From positions 7,812,001 through 7,876,000 of the forward strand of contig NZ_JARXYP010000002.1 of NCBI RefSeq assembly GCF_029893805.1: a DNA stretch of 64,000 nt, written 5' to 3'. This document shows, piece by piece, positions 16,414-23,711 of this stretch (within the stretch, counting starts at the first letter, position 1; the number at the start of each line of letters is the position of its first letter). This DNA is from Streptomyces sp. SAI-135. Lineage in GTDB: Bacteria; Actinomycetota; Actinomycetes; Streptomycetales; Streptomycetaceae. The notes beneath the pieces were generated by a model. That model ran no database searches and was not told where the DNA came from. It saw only the letters and a program-made list of their open reading frames with translations. The position numbers and the translations under genes are program-made.

Positions 16414-16758
16414 TCAGAGGTTGATCGCGTAGGCCTTCCGCAGCGTCTCGTGCACGGTCCACGTCGTACGGTCGCCCTGGCGCAGTACGGCCATGTCGCC
16501 GGGCCCCACGTTCAGCGTCGGGCCGCCCTCGACCTCGATGGTCGCCGAGCCGCTGACGACGACGAACAGCTCGTCCGCCTCCGTGTCGGTGACGACGCCC
16601 GGGGTGATCTGCCAGATGCCCCGGATCTGACGCCCGTCCTCCGACTCCCAGACCACCTTCCCGGTCACCTCGGGCGTCCCGGAGACGATCTGCTCCCGTG
16701 CGAGGGGCTCCGACGTGAGCTCGGCGTCGGGGACGTGCAGTACGAAGCTGTGATCCAT
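16414..16758 (-). CDS. Cupin domain-containing protein (DUF861-like)
   Basis: Small single-cupin protein of 114 residues. The beta-barrel motifs are ADELFVVVSGSATIEVEGG near residue 60 and LNVGPGDMAVLRQGDRTTW near 80. The first motif has D and E in place of the usual paired histidines, so metal binding is uncertain. Similar small cupins are common as sugar or ureidoglycine-type binding or isomerising proteins. It converges on the LacI gene (18 bases between stops). Function unassigned. Confidence 0.78.
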   Translation of the reverse strand: MDHSFVLHVPDAELTSEPLAREQIVSGTPEVTGKVVWESEDGRQIRGIWQITPGVVTDTEADELFVVVSGSATIEVEGGPTLNVGPGDMAVLRQGDRTTWTVHETLRKAYAINL

Positions 16759-16881
16759 GGGGCGACCCTAGCGAGGTCGTTCCGGGCCCGTCCGTGGACA
16801 GTGTGTGGGGTGTCGAGGCAGGCCGGCGGACACTCCGTCGCGGACTGGCGGCCGCTCGCGGCCCGGGTGATCGTGGAGGAC

Positions 16882-17394
16882 ATGGCGGACACCGAGGCTG
16901 CCGCGGTCCGGCCGTACCGGCATGACACCCGTGAGGCCGTCCTCTTCGGCGGGGTCTACGGCTCGGTCCTGGCCTGCTCCATGGTCGCCGCGCTCACCCA
17001 GTACGGGCACACCTCCCGCGGCAGTCGCCGCTACGACGCCGTGTGGCTCCTGGTCACCGCCCTCGCCTCCGCCCTCGCGCACGGCTACGCCCACTACATC
17101 GCCGAGCGCGCCCCGCACCGCCGCGGGGACGCGCTGCGCACCCTGGCCGACGAGTGGCCCCTGGTCGCCGCGGTACTGCCGACGGTCGCCCTCCTGGCGG
17201 GGGCCGGCTGGGGCTGGTGGCCCGCGAACGGCGTCGAGTACCCGGCCTTCGTCCTCAACATCGCCCTGCTGTTCACCCTGGGCCTGGTCACGTCCCGCCG
17301 GTCCCACCGGCCGTGGCGCACCGCGGTCGTCGTCGGGGCGGTGGACGCGATGCTGGGAGCGGTGGTCGTGGTGGCGAACGCGCTGATCAAGTAG
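16882..17394 (+). CDS. Four-helix integral membrane protein (paralogue of 28160-28678)
   Basis: Membrane protein of 170 residues with four predicted helices and no enzymatic motif. It shares a recognisable pattern with the protein at 28160: GGVYGSVLACSMVAA near the start, a conserved AHGYAHYIAERAPHRR turn, and DEWPLVAAVLPTVALL mid-protein. A final helix ends in NALIK. The start is ATG 16882, with GGAGGA only one base upstream. GTG 16867 is an in-frame alternative. Function unknown. Confidence 0.75.
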   Translation: MADTEAAAVRPYRHDTREAVLFGGVYGSVLACSMVAALTQYGHTSRGSRRYDAVWLLVTALASALAHGYAHYIAERAPHRRGDALRTLADEWPLVAAVLPTVALLAGAGWGWWPANGVEYPAFVLNIALLFTLGLVTSRRSHRPWRTAVVVGAVDAMLGAVVVVANALIK

Positions 17395-17430
17395 AGGACT
17401 GCGCGCGTGCGGTGGCGGGGCTGTCGGCGG

Positions 17431-17450
17431 TGCCCCTCCGGGAGGGGTGC
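17431..17450 (+). terminator. Putative hairpin terminator
   Basis: CCCCTC (17433-17438) pairs with GAGGGG (17442-17447) across a CGG loop, extended by G-T pairs. It lies about 37 bases after the membrane-protein stop and has no T-run. Confidence 0.4.
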
Positions 17451-17667
17451 ACGGCGCCCACGGTCAGGGTGGGCGCCGCGCCGTACGGGGGCGACGTCGG
17501 CGCCGATGACGCAGGAGCCCGGGACGAGGGGCCGGGCCGCGGGCATCGAGCGATGTCGAGTCCGCGACCGACGGCTATGAGCAACACCCCGACCGGCAAC
17601 GGGGGCTGCCCGCCCGGTGGAGCCCATACGTCACCGAGCTCCACGCCAACTGCGCATGCAATACGGC

Positions 17668-17708
17668 AGACAAAATTGTTGACAATCTTGTCTGGCTAGA
17701 TTTAGGTT
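17668..17708 (+). promoter_or_regulatory. GntR operator overlapping the promoter of the aromatic operon
   Basis: The 26 bases 17668-17693 form a near-perfect palindrome (22 of 26 positions symmetric). Outer arms are AGACAA and TTGTCT, and the inner arms are ATTGT and ACAAT around TG. A -35 box TTGACA (17680-17685) lies inside it, and TAGGTT (17703-17708) follows at 17 bases, an excellent vegetative promoter. A repressor bound here would block RNA polymerase, so the GntR protein at 17738 probably controls itself. The core ATTGTTGACAA recurs at 21963-21973. Confidence 0.75.
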
Positions 17709-17737
17709 CGACAGGCACTCACTCAGGGAGGGCAACG

Positions 17738-18388
17738 ATGCCGAAGGAAGCCCGTCCGAGCACCGGGGAGCAGGCCAAGCAGCATGCGTTCGCGCAGCTG
17801 CGGCAGGCGATCCTGCACGGCGAGATGGCGCCGGCACAGCGGCTGGTGGAGAACGAGCTCGCCGAGCAGTTCGGTGTGACACGGGCCAGCATCCGGGCCG
17901 CGCTCATCGATCTGGAGGCCCAGGGCCTCGTCGAGCGGATCCGCAACCGGGGTTCCCGGGTGCGGGTGGTGACCGTCGAGGAGGCGGTCGCCATCACCGA
18001 GTGCCGCATGGTCCTCGAAGGGCTGTGCGCGGCCAAGGCGGCGACCCTGGCCAGCGACGAGCAGCTCGCCGAGCTGACCGAACTGGGCACGGCGATGACC
18101 AAGGCCGTGGCCGACGGCGAGCCGGTGACCTACTCCGAGCTCAACCAGGAGCTGCACGCCAAGGTGCGGGAGTTCTCCGGCCAGCGGACCGCCGTGGATC
18201 TGCTGGAGCGGCTCAACGCCCAACTGGTGCGCCACCGCTTCCAGTTGGCACTGCGTCCGGGACGCCCGCAGCACTCCCTGAACGAACACCTGGCGATGAT
18301 CGAGACGATCAGGGCCAGGGACCCGCAGGCGGCCGAGAAGGCCGTCCGCGCCCACCTCACCAGCGTGATCGAGGCGCTGCGCGACTGA
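17738..18388 (+). CDS. GntR family (FadR-type) transcriptional regulator
   Basis: Regulator of 216 residues. The N-terminal winged helix-turn-helix reads LVENELAEQFGVTRASIRAA then LIDLEAQGLVERIRNRGSRV. The C-terminal all-helical FCD ligand domain has ITECRMVLEGLCAAKAA, with later LNQELHAKVREFSG and LNEHLAMIETIRARDPQAAE. The latter contains the His ligands typical of metal- and carboxylate-binding FCD domains. It is the first gene of the ring-cleavage operon and most likely a repressor relieved by an aromatic acid or pathway intermediate. Confidence 0.9.
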   Translation: MPKEARPSTGEQAKQHAFAQLRQAILHGEMAPAQRLVENELAEQFGVTRASIRAALIDLEAQGLVERIRNRGSRVRVVTVEEAVAITECRMVLEGLCAAKAATLASDEQLAELTELGTAMTKAVADGEPVTYSELNQELHAKVREFSGQRTAVDLLERLNAQLVRHRFQLALRPGRPQHSLNEHLAMIETIRARDPQAAEKAVRAHLTSVIEALRD

Positions 18389-18435
18389 GCCGCGCGAGGC
18401 GGGCGCGAACTGTCCACTCCAAGGAGATTTCAGCA

Positions 18436-19185
18436 ATGACGCAGTCAGGCGCGCCCGCCCCTCCCCGTTCGACACTGGTGATCACCGCGCATGCCGGGGA
18501 CTTCGTGTGGCGGGCGGGCGGAGCCATCGCCCTGGCCGCCTCCCGGGGCGAGAAGGTCACCATCGCCTGTCTGACCTTCGGTGAGCGCGGGGAGTCCGCG
18601 AAAGCCTGGCGCGAGGGCAAGAAGCTCGACGAGATCAAGGCGATACGCCGGGACGAGGCCGAGCGCGCCGCCGCCACCCTCGGCGCCGAGGTCCGTTTCT
18701 TCGACGCCGGCGACTATCCGCTGGTGGCGACCGCCGAGCTGACCGACCGGCTTGTCGAGGTCTACCGGGCCACCCAGCCCGACGTGGTGCTCACCCACCC
18801 GGTCGAGGACCCGTACAACGGCGACCACCCGGCCGCCAACCGCATGGCCCTGGAGGCCCGGGTCCTCGCGCAGGCCATCGGCTACCCGGGCGAGGGCGAG
18901 ATCATCGGCGCCCCGCCGGTCTTCTACTTCGAGCCCCACCAGCCCGAGATGAGCGGCTTCAGGCCCGAGGTCCTCCTCGACATCACCGAGGTCTGGGAGA
19001 CCAAGCGCAAGGCCATGGAGTGCCTCGGCGCCCAGCAGCACCTGTGGGACTACTACACCGACCTCGCCGTGCGCCGGGGCGTCCAGCTCAAGCGCAACGC
19101 GGGCCCGAACCTGGGCCTGGCCCACAGGACCATGGCCGAGGCGTACATGCGCCCCTACCCGCAGATCGCGAAGGAGCTGGCATGA
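18436..19185 (+). CDS. galB: 4-oxalomesaconate hydratase (GalB-like PIG-L family)
   Basis: Hydrates 4-oxalomesaconate to 4-carboxy-4-hydroxy-2-oxoadipate in gallate-type catabolism. The 249-residue protein belongs to the PIG-L/LmbE fold, but the usual AHPDD is replaced by TAHAGDFVWRAGGAIAL, as in the GalB branch. Further GalB-like blocks are CLTFGERGESAKAWREGK, HPVEDPYNGDHPAANRMA with the later metal histidine, FYFEPHQPEMSGFRPEVLLD and AQQHLWDYYTDLAVRRGVQ. ATG 18436 follows AAGGAG. The next gene starts within its stop (ATGA). Co-occurrence with RraA-type aldolase and PrpF-type tautomerase genes makes the GalB role much more likely than sugar deacetylation. Confidence 0.85.
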   Translation: MTQSGAPAPPRSTLVITAHAGDFVWRAGGAIALAASRGEKVTIACLTFGERGESAKAWREGKKLDEIKAIRRDEAERAAATLGAEVRFFDAGDYPLVATAELTDRLVEVYRATQPDVVLTHPVEDPYNGDHPAANRMALEARVLAQAIGYPGEGEIIGAPPVFYFEPHQPEMSGFRPEVLLDITEVWETKRKAMECLGAQQHLWDYYTDLAVRRGVQLKRNAGPNLGLAHRTMAEAYMRPYPQIAKELA

Positions 19186-19886
19186 GCGGCGTGATCGTCA
19201 CCGACCCGCCGAAGGCGGACCTGAAGGACGTCGACGCGCTCGCGCGGTACGGCGTGGCCACCGTCTCCGAGGCGATGGGCCGAACGGGCCTGCTGGGCCC
19301 GGAGATCCGCCCCGTCCAGCAGGGCGTACGGGTCGCGGGCACCGCGGTCACGGTGCTGAGCTGGCCCGGCGACAACCTCATGATCCACGCGGCCGTCGAG
19401 CAGTGCGGCGAGGGCGACATCCTGGTCGTCACCACCACCTCCCCGTGCACGGACGGCCTGTTCGGCGAGCTGTTCGCGACCGCCCTCCAGCAGCGCGGGG
19501 TGCGCGGGGTCGTCCTGAACACCGGCATCCGCGACACCCAGGAGCTGCGGGACATGGGCTTCGCCGCCTGGTCGCGCGCGGTGTCCTCGCAGGGCACGGT
19601 CAAGGCCACCGGTGGCTCGGTCAACGTGCCGATCGCCATCGACGGCCAGGTGATCCACCCGGGCGACGTGATCCTCGCCGACGACGACGGTGTCGTGGTC
19701 GTCCCGCGCGAGCGGGTGGCCGCGACGGTGGAGAGGTCCGAGGCCCGCGAGGCCAAGGAGGCCGCCACCCGCGCCGCCTTCATCGACGGCCAACTGGGCC
19801 TGGACCGCTACGGATTGCGGGAGACCCTCAAGAACCTCGGTGTCGAGTACCGGTCCTACGAGGAGTACACGGGGGAGCGGTCGTGA
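19182..19886 (+). CDS. galC: 4-carboxy-4-hydroxy-2-oxoadipate aldolase (RraA family, GalC-like)
   Basis: Class II, divalent-metal aldolase of the RraA-like fold, splitting 4-carboxy-4-hydroxy-2-oxoadipate into pyruvate and oxaloacetate. At 234 residues it is the usual length. Motifs are ATVSEAMGRTGLLGPEIRP near residue 25, the phosphate/carboxylate loop GDNLMIHAAVEQCGEGDILV near 65, and VVLNTGIRDTQELRDMGFA near 110 with the R-D pair that binds substrate and metal. VHPGDV-type HPGDVILADDDGVVVVP follows. The start overlaps the galB stop (ATGA) and the next gene overlaps its own stop, so these are translated together. Confidence 0.87.
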   Translation: MSGVIVTDPPKADLKDVDALARYGVATVSEAMGRTGLLGPEIRPVQQGVRVAGTAVTVLSWPGDNLMIHAAVEQCGEGDILVVTTTSPCTDGLFGELFATALQQRGVRGVVLNTGIRDTQELRDMGFAAWSRAVSSQGTVKATGGSVNVPIAIDGQVIHPGDVILADDDGVVVVPRERVAATVERSEAREAKEAATRAAFIDGQLGLDRYGLRETLKNLGVEYRSYEEYTGERS

Positions 19887-20977
19887 CCGCGCTGCCCGAG
19901 GAGGTGCCCTGCATGCTGATGCGGGGCGGCACGTCCAAGGGCGCCTACTTCCTCGCCGACGACCTGCCCGCCGAACCCGCCCTGCGCGACGACCTGTTGC
20001 TGCGGATCATGGGCAGCCCGGACGACCGGCAGATCGACGGCCTGGGTGGTGCGCACCCGCTCACCAGCAAGGTCGCCGTCGTCTCGCCGTCCGCCGATCC
20101 GCAGGCCGACGTCGACTACCTCTTCCTCCAAGTCATCGTCGACCGGCCGGAGGTGAGCGACCGTCAGAACTGCGGGAACATCCTCGCCGGCGTCGGCCCG
20201 TTCGCCGTCGAGCGCGGACTCGTCCCGGCGGGGGAGCAGGAGACCTCCGTCCGGATCCGCATGGTCAACACCGGCGACCACGCCACCGCGACCTTCCCCA
20301 CCCCCGGTGGCCGCGTCGACTACACCGGGGACGCCGAGATCTCGGGCGTGCCGGGAACGTCCGCGGCCGTGGTGATCGAGTTCCCGCCGGGCGCGGGGAA
20401 GCTGCTCCCGACCGGCAACGCGGTCGACGTCATCGACGACGTCGAGGTGACCTGCGTGAACAACGGGATGCCGACCGTCCTCATCGCGGCGACCTCCCTC
20501 AAGGTCACCGGCTACGAGCTGCCCCGGGACCTGGAGGAGGACGTGGCCCTGGCCGACCGGCTGCGCACGATCCGGCTGGCCGCGGGCCGCCTCATGGGCC
20601 TCGGAGACGTCTCCGACGCCACCGTGCCCAAGCTGACGCTGCTCGCCCCGCCCCGCGACGGCGGTGCGGTCACCACCCGCACCTTCATCCCCGTGCGCTG
20701 CCACACCTCCATCGGTGTCCTGGGCGCGGCGAGCGTCGCGGCGGGCCTGCGGATCGACGGGAGCGTGGGCGCCGGGCTCGCGGAGATCGATCCCGGGAGC
20801 GAGCGTGTACGCATAGAACACCCCACGGGGTTCCTGGACATCGAGAGCAGCGTGGATGCCGTCCCGGGCGGCCCGCCCTCGGCCCGCCGTACCGCCGTGG
20901 TCCGCACGGCCCGCAAGATCTTCGACGGCACCGTCTTCCCCCGGGCCGCCGACCGACCCACAGGAGGTCACCGATGA
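19883..20977 (+). CDS. galD: 4-oxalomesaconate tautomerase (PrpF family, GalD-like)
   Basis: PrpF/DapF-fold isomerase of 364 residues, expected to interconvert keto and enol forms of 4-oxalomesaconate. It begins with VPCMLMRGGTSKGAYFLADD, the hallmark of PrpF/GalD proteins. It also has DRQIDGLGGAHPLTSKVAVV near residue 50, DRQNCGNILAGVGPFAVERG near 95 and a later CVNNGMPTVLIAA block where the second active-site cysteine/asparagine region lies. It starts at GTG 19883 overlapping the aldolase stop (GTGA) and ends overlapping the dioxygenase start (ATGA). 2-methylaconitate isomerase (PrpF proper) is the alternative, but no methylcitrate genes are present. Confidence 0.84.
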   Translation: MTALPEEVPCMLMRGGTSKGAYFLADDLPAEPALRDDLLLRIMGSPDDRQIDGLGGAHPLTSKVAVVSPSADPQADVDYLFLQVIVDRPEVSDRQNCGNILAGVGPFAVERGLVPAGEQETSVRIRMVNTGDHATATFPTPGGRVDYTGDAEISGVPGTSAAVVIEFPPGAGKLLPTGNAVDVIDDVEVTCVNNGMPTVLIAATSLKVTGYELPRDLEEDVALADRLRTIRLAAGRLMGLGDVSDATVPKLTLLAPPRDGGAVTTRTFIPVRCHTSIGVLGAASVAAGLRIDGSVGAGLAEIDPGSERVRIEHPTGFLDIESSVDAVPGGPPSARRTAVVRTARKIFDGTVFPRAADRPTGGHR

Positions 20978-21924
20978 CTCCGCCGCTCGGCGACATCGCC
21001 CACATCGGCCACACCCAGCTGTTCACGCCGGACCTGGACGCCAGCGTCGCCTTCTTCACCGACTTCCTCGGCCTCACGGTCAACGGGCACGACGGCGACA
21101 CGGTCTACCTGCGGACCTTCGACGACTACGAGCACCACAGCCTGGTCCTCACCGCCCGCGAGCAGCCCGGCCTCGGCCGCCTCGCCCTGCGCACCTCCAG
21201 CGAGGAGGCACTGCACCGCCGGGTGAAGGCGGTCGAGGAGTCCGGCGGCACCGGCACCTGGGCCGAGGACGAACCCGGCCTCGGCAAGCTCTACGTCACC
21301 ACCGACCCGGACGGCCACGAACACGCCCTCTACTGGGAGAGCGAGCACTACCGGGCCCCCGAGGAGCTCAGGCCCGCACTGAAGAACCAGCCGCAGGCCA
21401 AGCCCAACAGGGGAGTCGGCGTACGGCGGTTGGACCACATCAACTTCCTCGCCGCCGACGTGCTCGCCAACGCCGAGTTCCAGCAGAACGTCCTCGGCGC
21501 CCGGCCCACCGAGCAGATCCGGCTGGACAGCGGGAAGATCGCGGCGCGCTGGCTGACGTACACGAACAAGTCGTACGACGTCGTCTACACCTCGGACTGG
21601 ACCGGCAGCGAAGGGCGGCTGCACCACATCGCCTTCGCGACCGACACCCGCGAGGACGTGCTGCGGGCGGCCGATCTCGCCATCGACACCGGGGTGTTCA
21701 TCGAGACGGGACCGCACAAGCACGCCATCCAGCAGACGTTCTTCCTCTACGTCTACGAGCCCGGCGGCAACCGCATCGAGCTGTGCAACCCGCTCACCCG
21801 GCTGGTGCTCGCGCCCGACTGGCCGCTGGTCACCTGGACCGAGGGAGAGCGCAAGAAGGGCCAGGCCTGGGGCCTGAAGACCATCGAGTCCTTCCACACG
21901 CACGGGACGCCGCCGGTGGCCTGA
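20974..21924 (+). CDS. Type I extradiol ring-cleavage dioxygenase (catechol 2,3-dioxygenase-like VOC)
   Basis: Fe(II)-dependent meta-cleavage enzyme of 316 residues, built from two vicinal-oxygen-chelate modules as in XylE. Module 1 covers residues 8-125. Module 2 carries the metal ligands: H155 in RRLDHINFLAADV, a His of the LHH pair at 217-218 in GRLHHIAFATDT, and E269 in YEPGGNRIELCNP. GPHKHAIQQTFFLYV matches the catalytic His/Tyr segment. AGGAGG precedes the ATG, which overlaps the galD stop. In this operon it is the only ring-opening enzyme, so it is the best candidate to feed the GalDBC steps. Its aromatic substrate is not known. Confidence 0.85.
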   Translation: MTPPLGDIAHIGHTQLFTPDLDASVAFFTDFLGLTVNGHDGDTVYLRTFDDYEHHSLVLTAREQPGLGRLALRTSSEEALHRRVKAVEESGGTGTWAEDEPGLGKLYVTTDPDGHEHALYWESEHYRAPEELRPALKNQPQAKPNRGVGVRRLDHINFLAADVLANAEFQQNVLGARPTEQIRLDSGKIAARWLTYTNKSYDVVYTSDWTGSEGRLHHIAFATDTREDVLRAADLAIDTGVFIETGPHKHAIQQTFFLYVYEPGGNRIELCNPLTRLVLAPDWPLVTWTEGERKKGQAWGLKTIESFHTHGTPPVA

Positions 21925-21960
21925 GCCGCGCTCCGCCGAGCCACCCCTGGATTGTCGATG

Positions 21961-22007
21961 AGATTGTTGACAAAAGCGTTGACAGTCCGGGGGTGGCTCC
22001 TTAGCGT
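21961..22007 (+). promoter_or_regulatory. Promoter with GntR-like half-operator upstream of the MFS gene
   Basis: AGATTGTTGACAA (21961-21973) repeats the core of the GntR operator at 17675. A second TTGACA (21979-21984) is followed after 17 bases by TAGCGT (22002-22007), a good vegetative promoter about 30 bases before ATG 22039. This indicates that the transporter has its own promoter, under the same regulator as the enzymes. Confidence 0.65.
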
Positions 22008-22038
22008 CTAGCGCACCAAGTACGAGAGGTAACCAACG

Positions 22039-23358
22039 ATGTCTTCCTCCCCCTCCCTGACCGCTCGCGGCAGCAGACTGGCCCTCCTGGTCGTCGGTCT
22101 GTGCTGGCTGGCCGTGCTGTTCGACGGTCTCGACATGTTCATCTACGGCTCGGTGCTGCCGCACCTGCTGGAGACCAGGACCTTCGGCCTCACCCCGGAC
22201 CAGGCCGGCGACCTCGGCAGCTACGCCACCTTCGGCATGCTGGTCGGCGCCCTCGTCGCCGGCACGGTCGCCGACCGCATCGGCCGCAAGAAGCTGATGG
22301 TCTCCTGCGTCGTCCTCTTCTCGCTCGCCTCCGGCCTGTGCGCGCTGGCCGACGGCGTCGCGGTCTTCGGCCTCGGCCGCACCCTGGCCGGCGTCGGCCT
22401 CGGCGGTCTGCTGCCGACCGCGATCAGCATGGTCTGCGACTACGCCCCGCGCGGCCGCGGCGCCCTCGTCATCGGCCTGCTGATGACGGCCCACCACGCG
22501 GGTGGCATCCTCTCCGCCTACGTCGCCAAGTGGCTGATCGACCCGGTCGGCTGGCGTGCCGCGTTCGGGGTTTGCGTGCTCCCGCTGCTCTTCGCCCCGG
22601 TGCTGGCGAAGTTCCTGCCCGAATCGCTGAGCTTCCTGGTCGCCAAGGGCCGCGACGAGGAGGCCAGGGCCCTGGCCGCGCGCTACGACGTCGAGGTGCC
22701 GGCCGCGAGGACCGGTGGCGCGGGGGACCGCTGGACCAACCTCGCCAACCTCTTCCGCGGCAACGAGTGGATCCAGACCCTGCTCTACTGGGTGGCCTCC
22801 TTCGGCGGTCTGCTCCTCGTCTACGGAGTCGCCACCTGGCTGCCCACCCTGATGCGGGCCGAAGGCTACGAACTGGGCTCCGCCCTGTCCTTCGTGGTCG
22901 TCTTCAACCTCGGCGGCATCGTGGGCATGCTGATCGCGGGCCGGGCCGCCGACCGCTTCGGCGCCCCGCGCATCTCCGCCCTCTGGTTCGCGCTCACCGC
23001 CGCGGGCGTCTTCCTGCTCAGCGTCCACATGCCGATGACCGTCACGATGATCGTCGTCTTCCTCACCGGCGTCTTCCTCAACAGCGCCCAGACGATGATC
23101 TACGCCACGGTCTCCATCCGCTCCGACGCCGACAACCGCGCCACGGCCGTCGGCTGGACCTCGGGCATGGGCCGCTTCGGCGCCGTCTTCGGACCGTGGC
23201 TCGGCGGCCAGCTCCTCGCCTCGGGCAACGGCGACTGGGGCTTCACGGCCTTCGCCGTCGCCGGCCTGTCGTCCATGGTCTTCATCGGCATCGCCGCCCT
23301 GCGCACCTCCCGGCAGGCCCCCACCGGCAGCGAGCAGGAACTGGTCGGGGCGCACTGA
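22039..23358 (+). CDS. MFS aromatic acid:H+ symporter
   Basis: Twelve-helix major facilitator of 439 residues, AAHS family (PcaK/BenK/GalT type). The diagnostic helix-1 motif is VLFDGLDMFIYGSVLPHLLE, including the DG-D signature needed for aromatic acid uptake. The loop 2-3 motif is GTVADRIGRKKLMVS, and a matching loop 8-9 segment is GRAADRFGAPRIS. It follows the ring-cleavage genes behind its own promoter and probably imports the aromatic acid they degrade. Confidence 0.88.
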   Translation: MSSSPSLTARGSRLALLVVGLCWLAVLFDGLDMFIYGSVLPHLLETRTFGLTPDQAGDLGSYATFGMLVGALVAGTVADRIGRKKLMVSCVVLFSLASGLCALADGVAVFGLGRTLAGVGLGGLLPTAISMVCDYAPRGRGALVIGLLMTAHHAGGILSAYVAKWLIDPVGWRAAFGVCVLPLLFAPVLAKFLPESLSFLVAKGRDEEARALAARYDVEVPAARTGGAGDRWTNLANLFRGNEWIQTLLYWVASFGGLLLVYGVATWLPTLMRAEGYELGSALSFVVVFNLGGIVGMLIAGRAADRFGAPRISALWFALTAAGVFLLSVHMPMTVTMIVVFLTGVFLNSAQTMIYATVSIRSDADNRATAVGWTSGMGRFGAVFGPWLGGQLLASGNGDWGFTAFAVAGLSSMVFIGIAALRTSRQAPTGSEQELVGAH

Positions 23359-23373
23359 GCGGTACGCGCCCGT

Positions 23374-23403
23374 GAACGGCCACCCCCGAGCTCCCGGCCG
23401 TTC
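23374..23403 (+). terminator. Hairpin terminator after the MFS gene
   Basis: GAACGGCC (23374-23381) and GGCCGTTC (23396-23403) are perfect complementary arms with a 14-base loop. They lie 15 bases after the transporter stop. No T-run. Confidence 0.55.
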
Positions 23404-23431
23404 CCGTGCGGTAGGGTCTACCTGCGCGATC

Positions 23432-23449
23432 ACACGGGGAACCCCGTGT
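23432..23449. repeat. Palindromic hairpin in the tRNA leader
   Basis: ACACGGGG and CCCCGTGT form a perfect 8-bp inverted repeat around AA, 11 bases before the mature tRNA-Pro 5' end. A -10-like TAGGGT lies just upstream (23412-23417). It may be part of the pre-tRNA leader. Confidence 0.5.
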
Positions 23450-23459
23450 CCGTCGCGGC

Positions 23460-23533
<74 letters not shown>

Positions 23534-23542
23534 CGGTACGAA

Positions 23543-23576
23543 GGGTCTCGCGGGCAACAGCCCGCGAGGCCCTTTT
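23543..23576 (+). terminator. Intrinsic terminator of tRNA-Pro
   Basis: GGGTCTCGCGGG (23543-23554) pairs with CCCGCGAGGCCC (23561-23572) through 12 bp including one G-T pair, with loop CAACAG and a TTTT tail. It begins 10 bases after the tRNA and is the most classical rho-independent terminator in the window. Confidence 0.88.
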
Positions 23577-23711
23577 CGTATGGGCCCATCGGCCCCCGCG
23601 CAGGGCCGACCGGCCCCTGGGGAGGGACGGGTGGGTCCTGTGCGTCAGGTGAATGTCGGGGAAGCATGTAAAGCTGAGCTAAGGGAAGCGCTGCCCATGA
23701 CCTGACGAGAC

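Larger units (their letters stand above)
17395..17737. other. Gene-free interval with terminator and GntR operator/promoter
   Basis: This 343-base gap holds no convincing coding frame. It contains a hairpin at 17431-17450 just after the membrane-protein gene and GC-rich filler around 17455-17640. The GntR operator and promoter lie at 17668-17708, ending in a GGGAGGG ribosome site before ATG 17738. Confidence 0.7.

Noticed and set aside
18436..19185. MshB-like mycothiol deacetylase for the PIG-L protein
   Set aside because: The AHPDD zinc motif is replaced by AHAGD, and the gene is coupled to GalC- and GalD-like genes, which favours GalB.
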